This document shows positions 25,300 through 36,700 of a DNA stretch of 64,000 bases, piece by piece. Below the pieces are notes generated by a model. That model searched no databases and had not been told where the DNA came from. It saw only the letters and a list, made by a program, of their open reading frames with translations. The number at the start of each line of letters is the position of its first letter. Within the stretch, counting starts at the first letter, position 1. Both the position numbers and the translations under genes were made by a program. The stretch comes from Chrysoperla carnea (Eukaryota; Arthropoda; Insecta; Neuroptera; Chrysopidae), in the NCBI RefSeq assembly GCF_905475395.1, contig NC_058339.1, positions 23,940,001 through 24,004,000 on the forward strand, in the 5' to 3' direction.

Positions 25300-25385
25300 T
25301 TACCAGTGTAGGATTTGAACCACTTCTTGTCGGAGCCATTCTTGCATAATCGTAATGCTAGGGTACCATCCACCATTCTAGTGTG
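25300..25385 (-). mobile_element. tRNA-like SINE head (reverse)
   Basis: On the minus strand GGTGGATGGTACCCTAGCAT leads to a B-box-like GTGGTTCAAATCC about 40 bp on. The A box is weak. A tRNA-derived SINE head is the best reading; a functional tRNA is unlikely since the acceptor stem does not pair. Confidence 0.4.
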
Positions 25386-25894
25386 ATTGAATAGGAAAGG
25401 AAAACTAACTGATTTCCAACACAATTTACTTAATTAAAAATATTGGATTAATTAAAAACACAATAAAATTTGCTTAAAAACACAATATGGTAAAAAGACA
25501 ATTTGCAGAAATTTATGTGATTTCTTTTTATTGGGTTTTCAAAATCGCACAATTCTCTGCCCCACGCATAGTACCACTATGTACTATGTTTTAGCACAAA
25601 TAGCTACACGAAAAAACCCATTCAATATATTATAATGAAGCTTAAAAGATTTATTTAGTTCAATGTTCTGCAATATTTTTCGTATTCATGTTTAAAGAAT
25701 TTAATGTGTAGATTATTTTAATTGATACCTAACTACTTTTGATAAACACTCGGCGCTAAAATTAACGGGGCAAAATTTTCTACCAAAGTCGAAATTTTTA
25801 TTCTAGAGGCAAAAAATAAAAAATTGGCATGGGTTACATTCCTACATCCAAAATTTCAGTAAATCATATGAAATTTCATATAATTTGATGGGAC

Positions 25895-26330
25895 TCTCTC
25901 TATTTATTATAAATGCGAAAGTAAGCATGTTTGTTTGTTACGCTTTCACGCTAAAACTAGCGATTGGTTTTTACTGAAACTGTACAGCAATATAACTCAT
26001 ACTTCAGAATAACACATGAGGTATAATTTATAAAGATATATTAATAAAAAATAAATAAAAAATTGAAAAATTAATTTAATTTGACATTACCATAAATTAC
26101 AGATTTCTGTAAAAATAGTCAATATAAATATTTCACGGCCATCTTTTCTGATATACTCAATGAATAATTACGACTATTATACATTTAAAAAAATAGAAAA
26201 CCATACATATATTTTCCTCTGTAAAACAATCCTTGCCATTTTTTCGAGTGTTATAGAAAGAGGATAAGCGAGAGCAATTTTTATCAATCTTTACTTTTAA
26301 ACCCAGCGAAGCGGGTGGGTATCACTCTAG
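25895..26330 (+). mobile_element. Non-autonomous Helitron-like element
   Basis: The 5' part (ATTATAAATGCGAAAGTAAG) and the 3' end, ACCCAGCGAAGCGGGTGGGT then CTAG before T, form the subterminal hairpin plus CTRR pattern of Helitrons. The exact 5' base is uncertain by a few nucleotides. No coding capacity. Confidence 0.7.
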
Positions 26331-26857
26331 TATCAACATATTTCTTTTAATTATCTGTTTTTGCCAATTCTTTTGAAATATTCTATTTACTGAAATAATC
26401 TTCTAAGAATGGTGATAGATTAGTATTAGATTTAGTTTTGGTATTATTTGTTTCTTGCTCATGATATCAATCATTTACAAATACCAATATTTACTAACTG
26501 TTTAAAACACTTAAAGCTAGATGGATGTTATTTGATTGATAAATTTAATAAAGACGTTGTAAATATTATCCAATCGAAAGAAAGTAATTGTATGTGTATG
26601 TTATTATAAAGGTAGTTGGGTAATACAGCATTATAAAGATTAATCAATAACTTGTGGATTTTTATGCTTTATAATCATTCTATTCGTTGTATGCAGAACC
26701 GAATTCAGCGCTGCTATCGGAAATACATATAACTTCATATCATTTTATTTTATTATTAACTCCAGTTTTCATGCAATGTTATTATTTACTTTTAGATATA
26801 GGTAGGCAATATTATTACATAAATGAAAAAAATCTTGGTATGAAAACTCAAATCTTA

Positions 26858-27440
26858 ATATATAAAAAAAAAAAGTCGGGCTTGCTCGAACACTAATAAC
26901 TCGAAAACGGCTCGACCGATTTTCGTGGTTTTTGTTTTTCTGTATTTGTAACTATTAAAAAGACCCCCTCCCACACAAGGGGTAAGGCAAGGAGATGACA
27001 TTTTTTATGGACATACGTTTTTTTTGAGTATACTACTTTAAAACATTAAAAAAATTTTTACCTATAGATTGTTAAATTGCCAGGGCGCTGCTCCAAAAAA
27101 TTAAAACCCATGAAATTGTGAACAAAGGGGGGAGATATAGCGCGGTAGTCTTTAATAACATGAGCTTTACATTATTTTATAAAAAATTAGGGTTCGCACC
27201 AAAAAATTAAAATGAATTAGGTCCAATTGTGAACGCAGCAAGCTTCACGGCCGAAGGCCACGTAAAGTACGTGTTTAGCTGGAGGAGTTAGCAGGACCAA
27301 GCATAGTATGACTATTTATGAACTGGAGCTGCATGGGAGCACAGCGAGCTAAAAGAGGTAGGTCTAATAAGTCACAGGTGGGCTAAGCGGACGGACTAAG
27401 CATAGTAGAGCTAAGCATAATGAACTGGAGCTGCAATTGT
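26858..27440 (+). repeat. Dispersed element fragment (AACTCGAAAACGGCTCGACC type)
   Basis: The 5' part has ATATATAAA, then GTCGGGC and a region ending in CTCGACCGATTTTCGTGG, a pattern seen at the start of many insect non-autonomous elements. The right part (27220-27440) has short repeated words (CTGGAGCTGCA, CTAAGCATA) and no open frame. Ends were not resolved. Confidence 0.35.
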
Positions 27441-27739
27441 ATGAAGATTAATAATCGCTGATCAAAAGTTATTAAAATATAACTTATAGGTGAAACGAAT
27501 CTCCCCGAATAACTATGTTTTTATGAGGATCAACTTTCTAATTTAAACTGTTATTCTATCTCTTAACTTTTGGGAATAAATTGACTATTAAAGCAACCCA
27601 ACGAATTAGGTCCAATCTGATGTCAGAACATGATGTCCCACATCAATCTTTACAACTTTTGTTTAAGTAATTTTTTGATTGCCTAACTACAAAGCGAGCT
27701 TATTATATTAAAATATAGCCATAATATATTATTAAAAAA

Positions 27740-28358
27740 AACAAAAAGAAAACCGACTTCAAAAGAAAAACTGAAAATGCACTAAAAAGTAAAAAAATAA
27801 CGATAATATAATGTAGTTAAAATTATTGTTATTTTTGGAGTCGGTGTCAGCCAAGGAAATAACTCTGACAGAACAGTTTGCTACATTAGCTTTGCTGACA
27901 CCGACTCCAAAAATAACAATAATTTTAACTACCTTATGTCATCGTTATTTTTTTACTTTTTAGTGCATTTTAATTTTTTTTGGAAAAGTTTTTCTTTTGA
28001 AGTCGGTTTTCTTTTTGTTAAAAGTTTTTTTTATTTTGTGATTTTTAGTGAACCTGAAGTGCACTAACTAATTTATCACTAAAAAAATTATCAGCGAAAT
28101 CGGTTGACGTGATATTGAATTATTCGTCCTCTTGTCGTGCATACTTAATGAATATTTAAGACTTTTATGACTTTCTCATGGATGGCGTTATCAAAGCTCG
28201 ATCAAAATGAAATGGGACCACACGGGAAACACTAGCTTTCAAATAGATAAAGAATCATCAAAATCGGTTCACCAAAGCAAAAGTTCTGAGGTAACAAACA
28301 TTAAAAAAAAATACAGTCGAATTGATAACCTCCTCCTTTTTTCTTTGAAGTCGGTTAA
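27740..28358 (+). mobile_element. Foldback element with AACCGACTTCAAA ends, copy 2
   Basis: Second copy of the element at 9353-9930, same orientation, hairpin 27740-28019 plus tail ending TTTGAAGTCGGTT. In this copy the tail has an extra segment (about 28190-28260) that the first copy lacks, so one carries a small indel. Confidence 0.8.
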
Positions 28359-29680
28359 AAATAGTTCACCCTGTATATTAGTTTGCTTTAAATTAAGTAT
28401 AAAGACTATAAATTCATTGATTTACGCTTACTATTTAACAATATGTTCAACACACCATATAAATATAGGTTAAATTATTGAATGGACATGCGGTAATGCA
28501 CAGAAGTGATTTTGCAGAAATATATAATAATACATAATTGTTTTGATTAAAAATGTATTATATACAAGCTGATTACGTTCTTACATATACATGTATTTGT
28601 TGTCTGGGCCCCGGGGTTCAGTGGAGCACCAGGGCAAATGAGACGGTGACCTGTGTAAGTTAACGGTACACCACCATAACAAATACTGTATAGTATTATA
28701 AGTGTATGATGTATTATAAGTAAGTACATAGAATCACATATAACATACACGTGTATAATACCACCAAATGTTTGATATAGTATCAAATAGCAAAATCATT
28801 AAACATTTATATAAAAGCACATTCGGCACTCAATAATAATCAAAATAATTGCAGTTTTGAAAAATCCTGGTAGTTTGCAATTATTCTTTAGTGGGATAAA
28901 ATTAAGGAATAAAAGGCTTTTATATGGATTACAAGTTCGGGCAGCAAAACCTCGGGGTTTTTCTTTTCACATCAAAATAAGTATTTTTTGAAATTTTTTA
29001 CTTTTCCTAAGTGGTACAACATGTCTAACCAACAAAATGGCGTCAAAAATGGCATATTTTTTCAGAAATTTTACCAATATTATTTTATTTTCGAAAGAGG
29101 AGACTCATCACATATGGGGGGGGGGGGGGGCGTCCCCAAGTTATGTAGATATGTATACATATATATGGTAAAACAATTCATTTGACTATAACTTGAAAAA
29201 TATTTGACTGATTTTAATGAAGCTAATAACAAAACTAGGTTTTAATACATACAACTTTCAGATACAATTTTCAGCCAAAATTCCAGATTTAGTGAATTTT
29301 TTAAAATAGCTACCATTTTATGCCATTTTGTCCCACGTGATTAAATTTTTTTTAAATTGTAATATTTTTTATTATCTTTCGATTTCATTTTGATTCTTTA
29401 TTTCAGGTTGCATACCCGTAAAATAACTCCTTGACCATATTTTTGCGAAATTTGGAAATAATTCTTTGCTGAGTGTATTGACATATGCAGCATTTTGCTT
29501 TCGCTTCAGAAAACTATATGGTTTAAAGGGTAATTGATTTGAAGCGGAAGGAAGTTTAAGGAAAAAGATCTTTTAAAAGACTCTAAAAATGAAAAAGGCC
29601 AAAAAATTCGCGGTATTGCCTAAGATTTTCTCAAGTTGCGCGATAACGAGCTATGTTGGACAAGCTATACAGCACTGAAA
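28359..29680. other. No gene seen; GC-rich patch
   Basis: 28600-28670 is a small GC-rich patch (GGGCCCCGGGG) in AT-rich DNA, of unknown origin. 29200-29670 has no exon. Confidence 0.4.
29116..29131. repeat. Poly-G run
   Basis: A run of about 14 G in an AT-rich region, followed by CGTCCCC. Similar G or C runs at 62792-62802 and 62977-62987. Confidence 0.9.
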
Positions 29681-30324
29681 TACAGGGTGATCCAAGTTAT
29701 AACACCAAGACTTCAGCAAATGGTGAATAACGTTAAAATAATGCTAATTTCTTAATACACTTTTAATCGGATAAACCTCCTTTTCTAGCTAGATACAAAA
29801 TGTTGAAATTTTGGAAAAAATGCCATTTTTATGAGTATTGCCAGAACGGCTGGTTGAAAAATTGGAAATTTGGAACATAGTATGACCTAAGGTTCCTTCT
29901 TGATTTAAAGCTGTGGTCATAAATTACGAAAACTAGCGATGGAGGTATGGGCATTAAATAACCCAGTTTCGAAAAAATCTCTCACGCCACTGACTTCATT
30001 GCCAATTCAATAATCTTAAGTTAAAGTATTCTTTCATTTCCGATAAAATCAGTGGCATAAAAGATTTTTTTCGAAACAGATTTATATCACGTCCAAATCT
30101 CCACCGCGTTTTCGTAATTTAGCACTATAAGCTAGCTTTAAATCATGAAGGATCTGTACCAAAATTTTAATTTTTCAAAGCACCCGATTCGTTAATACTC
30201 ACAAAAATATCATTTTTTCCCAAAATTACACCCTTCACACCCTGTATCTAGGAAAGGGCGTTTTCTCGACTATAAGTGATCTACAATTTTCTGAAGTCCT
30301 GCTGTTATAACTTGGACCACCTGG
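29681..30324. mobile_element. Foldback/MITE with CAGGGTGATCCAAG-type ends
   Basis: The left end, ACAGGGTGATCCAAGTTATA, is mirrored by the right end (reverse complement ACCAGGTGGTCCAAGTTATA). Arms continue imperfectly: GACTTCAG, GTGGCATAAAAGA/TCTCACGCCACTGA and others. Total about 640 bp, no open frame. Confidence 0.75.
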
Positions 30325-30501
30325 TTTAAGCATAAATAATAAAAAATAAATGTAAAATGTGTTTAAGATTTTAATTAAATTATACTGTAGTAATTAAAAA
30401 AAATTTACTTAATTAATAAACAATTATGCAGAAAAAACTGTAATTCATTAATGAATAATAAGTAAAGTATAATATTTTTTTTTATAAAAACAAACACAAA
30501 C

Positions 30502-30624
30502 CTGAGCTGATGTTGTTGATCGTGCATGTTGTTGTAATGATGTTTTAGGAGTTTGCGGTTCCGCTGGGGAGGAGTTTGCCACCGTTTCCTTGGCAGCATC
30601 TTCATCGTCTGCCATCGGAATCTC
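30502..30624 (-). CDS. Isolated coding exon of an unidentified gene (38 codons)
   Basis: This 123-nt exon has a good acceptor (TTACAG then GAG) at its right side and a good donor (CTCAG then GTTTGT) at 30502. An ATG at 30615 opens 38 codons, ending in phase 0: MADDEDAAKETVANSSPAEP, then a Ser/Thr/Gln-rich stretch. Codon use is richer in G and C than the surroundings, and both splice sites read on the minus strand, so it looks like a real first coding exon. The frame is also open upstream through EIP, so it could be internal. I do not recognise the family; an acidic, Pro/Ser/Thr-rich N-terminus like this is common in nuclear proteins. Downstream exons (below 30502) were not found in this window. 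Confidence 0.55.
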
Positions 30625-30669
30625 CTGTAACATTGAAATCATGTTTTTAATATAAAATATAAAAAAGTA

Positions 30670-30695
30670 AAGAGTAGAGTAGAGTAGAGTAGAGA
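30670..30695. repeat. (AGAGT)n microsatellite
   Basis: About five units of AGAGT next to the isolated coding exon at 30502-30624, inside the upstream intron. Confidence 0.9.
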
Positions 30696-30904
30696 GTACA
30701 ACTGTAATAAACTATTTATAAAGATGCATGCACCAGGCAACATAAGCTAACATACTCAGAAACTCTTCTTTGCTTGTTAACGATGAAATATAGTAGTATC
30801 ATGTTTCAACGAATAAAATACATAAATCAATAACATCTTATAAATTGCAACTTTTTGCAAATTTTTTTCTTGAAATTTTATCTTTATATTTAGACCAAAT
30901 CTAT

Positions 30905-31188
30905 TCGTACCGTGCATGAGTTTTATGAGAGGCGTTTTTATGGTAACAATACAGTATTTTATTAATATAATTGTATGGATTGCATTTATAAAATTGTATG
31001 GATTGCATTTATAGCTTACATTGAAAATTTAATATTATTGTCTAACAAATTTAAATAAATAATTATGATAATTAACATTTAAAAAATAATATTTGTACAA
31101 TTTGATTTCTTATTTTCACAATTTTTAATGCATTAAGTTTTATTAATTGTTATTTTGCAATATTTTTAATTTGACATTTACTATAACA
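30905..31188 (-). repeat. Family B dispersed repeat, reverse copy 3
   Basis: Reverse copy of family B with a local duplication of a 25-bp segment (TTGTATGGATTGCATTTATA occurs twice). Its left end (TTTTATGGTAACAATACAGT) matches the 3' end of copies 1 and 2. Confidence 0.75.
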
Positions 31189-31335
31189 TTAGCAGATACC
31201 CACCCCGCTTTGCTGGGCAATTTCTCCTTTTTAAAACAAAGACTATCACGTTATAACCCTCACTTATCCTTCCTTTTGTTCAAAATTTTATGGATTTTAA
31301 CTTTTTTGAAAATGAAGTTTTGCCCATGATACTCG
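31189..31335 (-). mobile_element. Helitron-like 3' end (reverse)
   Basis: On the minus strand CCCAGCAAAGCGGGGTGGGT is followed by a CTAA end at 31189. The rest of the element is truncated or diverged to the right. It abuts a copy of the dispersed repeat at 30905-31188. Confidence 0.5.
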
Positions 31336-31359
31336 CCGACATTGTAACTTTCTATAGGT

Positions 31360-31800
31360 CCAATCATTAAATTAACCCGATTTTTATACTTTTTGGATCA
31401 AAATTACCCCATCCACTGAATTTCAACAAATTCCAAAACAAAATTTTTGTTCCGATTTTCTCGATTTTTTCAAAGGGGCACCCTTTAAAAAAAATTGCGA
31501 AAAATCGAATAATTTTTTCTATCTCCAATTTCGATAAAACTCATTATATAAGGTAATTTTGACCCAAAAAGTACAAAAATCGGGTGCATTTGATGACTGG
31601 TTGAATAGTTTTTGAGACACGGACTAAAATCGATCCAAATATTGCGATATCTCAGAAACTCTGCATCCAATCATTAAATTAACCGAATTTTTATACTTTT
31701 TGGATCAAAATTACCCAATTCACCAAGTTTCATCAAATTCTAAAACAAATTTTTTTTTTGCATTATTCTCGATTTTTTCAAAGGGGTACTTCGACATTTC
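31360..31800 (+). repeat. Second array of the ~305-bp repeat, about 1.4 units
   Basis: Shares TTTTTATACTTTTTGGATCA, CGGGTGCATTTGATGACTGG and GATATCTCAGAAACTCTGCAT with 19490-19995, in the same orientation. The right end runs into the inverted repeat at 31845. Confidence 0.75.
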
Positions 31801-31844
31801 GACATATATGGAAACTTGTATTTATCAAAAATCAGATTTAACGT

Positions 31845-32350
31845 AGTTCCAGCATGGTATTTGCAGTTTCTATGTTAAAGCAATGGTACAATTTTTTTTT
31901 CGACAGAATTTAACGAAAAATTAAATTTAAGAATTTAATAATGCTTACTATTAATTCCCAAAGTTTCAGAAATTTTGACCGTTTAAAATGGGAAATAATT
32001 ATGCCAACGTCCCAATTTCGATCAATTTACGTCAAAATTAATATCTCGAAAGTGAAAATTAATTTCTAAATTTTTTTTTTAGAATTTTATTGTATAAACA
32101 TTTTTTTCTACTTTTTCTTCAATATATAATAATATCATAAAAAATAGTTGGAGATACCGGACATTTTACATGCTTTAAATGGGACATGACCCTCAAAATC
32201 GCGAACTTTGTCTTTAAATATCTCGCGATCTAAACGGTCAAAAATTATGAAATTTTAGGAATTCATAAATAAAGCTATTATAAACCCGAGAAAAAAAATT
32301 CGGCCAAATCTGTCGAAAAGTGATTTCATGCTGGTACTACCTTAAACTCG
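31845..32350. repeat. Imperfect inverted repeat (about 150-bp arms)
   Basis: GTAGTTCCAGCATG at the left is mirrored by CATGCTGGTACTACC at the right, and TTTTGACCGTTTA (about 31975-31988) by TAAACGGTCAAAAA (about 32232-32245). Arms are diverged, so it is an old foldback element. Confidence 0.65.
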
Positions 32351-32734
32351 ATTTTAGGCACATTTAGTTTTTTTACTCATTTTTAGGTATTTGTTTATAT
32401 CAAGATCAAGATCAATAATTATTTTGGTGTAAGCGGGGATTCATATTTCAGTTGACCTCTCGTTTCAACGAAATTTCTCATCATTAACAATTTCAATAAA
32501 TGGTTAATTGCTCAAATAAATTTAGATTTAAGATTTTGAAATTTACATTTATTCCTTCAATTATTTTCGATTTTATGATTTGAAACAAAACTCACTATAA
32601 AATTTTATGATACCCAAAAGATAAAGTACAACCATTTGAAATATCGGATTGCAAGATTCCGGTAAGTTTTTTGAATGATTTTGTAGTATGTAGTAGGGAG
32701 TAGTATATGCAATGTCCCTGGTTAAAATGTCGTA

Positions 32735-33556
32735 TATACACGGTGTTCTGTTATTGACTGCAGATCGTGGGCCTACAGAATAAGCTCATAAAGACGAAGG
32801 AAAAAGTTATTTACCAATTTTGGATCTGAGCCCTAATTTGGGCGCTACAGGTATGACAAAAATTGATAAATTTGTTCATTCACTGAATATCATTCGATAA
32901 CCAGCAGCCAATGATAATCAGTAGATATTAGTAAATTTCATTTAAGAATATTCAACTTAAGAAGGGATATCAAGTGATTTCATTCGATTATATTATTTTG
33001 AAAAACATTTAAAAAAATTATTTCATTGGTTTTTGTCAAATCCCTACTTTTTATATTTTTATTATATTTTTGCAAGAAAACATTCGATTATATTCTTTTG
33101 AAAAACATGTAAAAAAATTATTTCATTGGTTTTATATTGGTTTACGTTAAATTAAAGACACGCCTTTTGTGATGTAATTTGTTTTTTACTAATAAGTAAT
33201 AATCTAATGTTTTCTTGCAAAAATATAATAAAAATATAAAAAGTAGGGATTTGACAAAAACCAATGAAATAATTTTTTTAAATGTTTTTCAAAATAATAT
33301 AATCGAATGAAATCACTTGATATGCCTTCTTAAGTTGAATATTATTAAATGAAATTTACTTATATCTACTGATTATCATTGGCTGCTGGTTATCGAATGA
33401 TATTCAGTGAATGAACAATTTTATCAATTTTTGTCATACCTGTAGCGCCCAAATTAGGGCTCAGATCCAAAATTGGTAAATAACTTTTTCCATCGTCTTT
33501 ATGAGCTTTTTCTGTAAGCCCACGATCTGCAGTCAATAACAGAACACCGTGTATAT
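32735..33556. mobile_element. Long foldback element, 348-bp near-perfect arms
   Basis: Left arm 32735-33082 and right arm 33209-33556 have equal lengths and differ at only a few sites per 100 bases; the loop is about 126 bp. Ends read ATATACACGGTGTTCTG outward on both sides, next to TA, which suits a Tc1/mariner-like MITE. Part of the loop (about 33083-33130) is a direct copy of arm sequence. No coding capacity. A decayed relative of the left arm lies at 15555-15690. Confidence 0.9.
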
Positions 33557-33837
33557 TTGAAATAGAATATAGTACGTATTGTTTGTGTGATATGATATCC
33601 TGTGAAAATTAATTTCATATGCAGTTTCTGTAAATTTTTTATTTTTTTATGCAAAACATAAAAAAAAAACCTTATTGGTGTGTTTTCTATACACTAAATG
33701 GTAAAGAAAATGAGAAAATTACACAATGCACAAAATACAAAAACCCACTTTTAATTAATAAATAATTAATAGTTTTGAATAAAAATTATCATTTTAAATT
33801 ATGAGCCAATCTTCTATTATTTGTAAATTTCTGTAAA

Positions 33838-34076
33838 AATTTCAGCTTGATATCATTTTTCGTTTTTAAGTTATCGTGTTGACAGACAGACGGAGAAACA
33901 ACCGAAAATGGACTAATTAGGTAATTTTATGAACACCTATACCAAAATTTTGTTCATAGCATCAATATTTTTAAGCGTTACAAACTTGGGACTAAACTTA
34001 ATATACAATTTATATATTTCATATATACATTGTATAACAATTTATATATTTCATATATACATTGTATAAAAATTGG
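33838..34076 (+). repeat. Family A dispersed repeat, forward 3' part
   Basis: From TTTCAGCTTGATATC to the end ATTGTATAAAAATT. The terminal ~35 bp are duplicated (34005-34070). Keeps the MNTYTKILFIASIFLSVTNL frame. Confidence 0.8.
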
Positions 34077-34360
34077 AAGTCAACATCTACTCCTTTTAGT
34101 GTACAAACAATTTATTATTAATGAATATTATTATGATTGTCATATTCATATTGTCATTCACATATAACAAAAAAAATCTGTAATGAAATCATTTGTGCAT
34201 AAACTGTGGCAATTTTAATGAATTTATTTTACATAATTAATAACGTACAAATTAAATAAAAAATATCTCTAATATGAATACCACATCACTTCCTTGCACG
34301 CTTATAATGTAATTAAAAAGGATATTAATAATTAATAATAATAATAATACATAAGAAGGG

Positions 34361-34760
34361 TAACGCAAATGAGTTTCTAGCACTTAGACCCAAGGGTTCT
34401 TCGGTGCCCTTCTTGAGAATAACCTGTCATTCGAAAGCACAGGCAGGACATACCTTCTTCGTCGAAATTGCTCTCAGGATTGATGGATCCAAATTTTCGG
34501 ATTCAAAACATTCTATACCGGGCCCAAACATTTGCATATGCAGGTTTCTGCAAGTCGAAATTGTCCTGTCAAGAGTTCCACCATCTTTCTCAGTAAATTA
34601 CAGAGCATCTTGCCATGGGAATAAGAGGCTCAGATAACAGAGGCGTCTAAGACGATCTCTCTCGTGTCAACGAGCCCATTCGCTTTAAAGCCAGAGTCGC
34701 CTGGTATCCAAATTAGCCTAGCTGTGTTATTCTGTTGCTATGAATTTCCTACAAAATTCT
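34361..34760 (-). mobile_element. Non-LTR retrotransposon remnant with RNase H motif
   Basis: The minus strand encodes RLIWIPGDSGFKANGLVDT (about 34740-34680), the decayed form of the WVPGHSGIxGNExAD block of LINE-encoded RNase H. The rest, toward 34361, matches the 3' parts of the remnants at 40141-40750 and 50975-51365 (shared CCTGTCAAGAGTTCCAC segment on the plus strand). Frames are broken throughout. Confidence 0.7.
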
Positions 34761-35245
34761 AAGACGGAAAGTCCCTAGGCATTTATGATTTGAAGCAGAT
34801 GATGGTCTAGAATCACAATTTTTACAGATATCACCATAAGTTGATATCTGTAAAAATTAAAAGTTGATATGGAAATATCATTTATGAATGTGTGGCTATC
34901 TAAGAGTGGATATCTTTCTTTACTTATGTGACACCAAAAAACAAATGATTGCGTCATCAACACTGTTTCTGGAATAAATGTATAGAATCAAATATAAAAT
35001 TATACTAAAACTAAAACCATTAGCATGATAGTATTCATAATATGACGGAAAATAAAACGCATATTGGGTCGAATGTAGTGTCAGTCACATACGGAATCAT
35101 TCATGTAGGTATTTAATAATTGTTTGCATTTGTCTACAGGTGTGTCACTTAGAAATAAAATTTTGTCCTTCAATAAAATATGCACTGATAAACAGATATT
35201 TTTTAAAGCCTGATACTTAATTTACATTTTATGATTATAAAAAGA

Positions 35246-35420
35246 CTAGCTGTGAACTACCCGTTTCGCTGGGTAGTTTCAATTTTAAATACAAAGATTA
35301 TTTTGTTATAACCTTCACTTCATATGCCATCACGGCCCCTCCTTTTGTTCACAATTCCATCGATTTCATTATTTGGTATAGAGCTCTAATTTTTTTGAAA
35401 ACAGGCTATATTAAACGCAG
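35246..35420 (-). mobile_element. Helitron-like 3' end (reverse)
   Basis: The minus strand reads ACCCAGCGAAACGGGTAGTT, then CACAG and CTAG before T at 35246. It is related to the fragment at 31189-31335 (shared CACTTCAT/CCTTTTGTTCA segments). Confidence 0.55.
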
Positions 35421-36262
35421 TCGGGCTTTTTGAATTATTTAAATTTATTGCTATTATTATAGCAAGAGTAAAAGCCATGAGAGTAAAAATTTACAGTAAA
35501 AAAAATGTACATATATTTGACGTGATCTAAATTGTAGGTACCAAGTACGTCAAAAATATAGATTTGATTGAAAATTTTCCCGTATTTATAAGATTTAAAA
35601 ACTAAGTATTATACAATTTAGCAAAGATTCAACTCATCTGCACAGCTTCTATATATGGTACCTCAGTAATTATATAAAGTACACTTACTTCATTTATTTT
35701 AAGTAATAAATACAAGTCAACCTTGAAATTCAACCTTAAGATATTCAAGTCACGTCAAAATCGTAAAGTCAACACTATTTTATTACAACAAATGCAATAT
35801 AAAACGCTACAAATCATATTACCATTTTATTAGATCAGTCTAAATAAAAATTTTCATCGAATATTCAAATCTCCCACAAATAATACTGATATATAATCTT
35901 AATTAAAAGTTTTTAATTTTTCTAATCGCAAATATTATCGAATGTAATTAAATTATAGCCTTCAGAACGTCAAAAATTTAATAATTTTTAACGAACAGTT
36001 TTAATATCAAAACCATATTACAAATGAATCTCTAATATATTATGGAACTCAAGGTTTTTTATAACACAAAACTTACAAATTAGTTAAAAGATTGTTATTG
36101 AATAATAAATAAATTCTTGACCATTTAATAGATTGACCTGAATTAATAATAAAAGTTAGATAATAGTTATTATAACAAGCAAATCAACAAAATCAAAGAA
36201 ACACATCTACACAATATTGTATGTAAACAAATATTTACGTAGTATTACAAAAAAAAAACTAA

Positions 36263-36700
36263 CCTGTTTTTGTCAATTTTTGTTCATTGGAAAATATCAA
36301 AGTATTCTGATTACAAACAAAAACATTGTATTTTTTTGATTATTTATGTAATAAATGTTACATTATTTTAAAAAACAAAACACAATCGAAAAACATAAAA
36401 CAAAAACATAACATAACATAATCCAAACTGTCAAAGGATTTACACTGTAATGAAACAAACGCGGTGCGAACACTTTTATCTAGGTGGCTATAAACACTTT
36501 TATTTGCATTTATTTATAATACCAATTATTCAAATAGAAAAAAAAACCATTACTAATATAATTACAAATTGTAATTGATATAGTTTTAATAATCTGATAT
36601 TACAGGTATCACATATGTACACAAAAAAATGACTCACTCACCTTAACAGATTAACTACCTACAATGAGTTAGATAAAAACAGCGCATATGGTTCCATTCC
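36263..36700 (-). other. Candidate 5' untranslated exon(s) with strong splice donors
   Basis: On the minus strand there are two near-consensus 5' splice sites: AAG followed by GTGAGT at 36642/36641 and CAG followed by GTTAGT at 36264/36263. The sequence before the second has no long open frame. They lie about 6 kb upstream of the isolated coding exon at 30502-30624 in the same orientation and could be its alternative leader exons. This is inference from splice motifs and spacing only. Confidence 0.25.

Noticed and set aside
28207-28473. 88-codon open frame on the plus strand
   Set aside because: It starts in the tail of a foldback element and runs out into flanking DNA; no family similarity.
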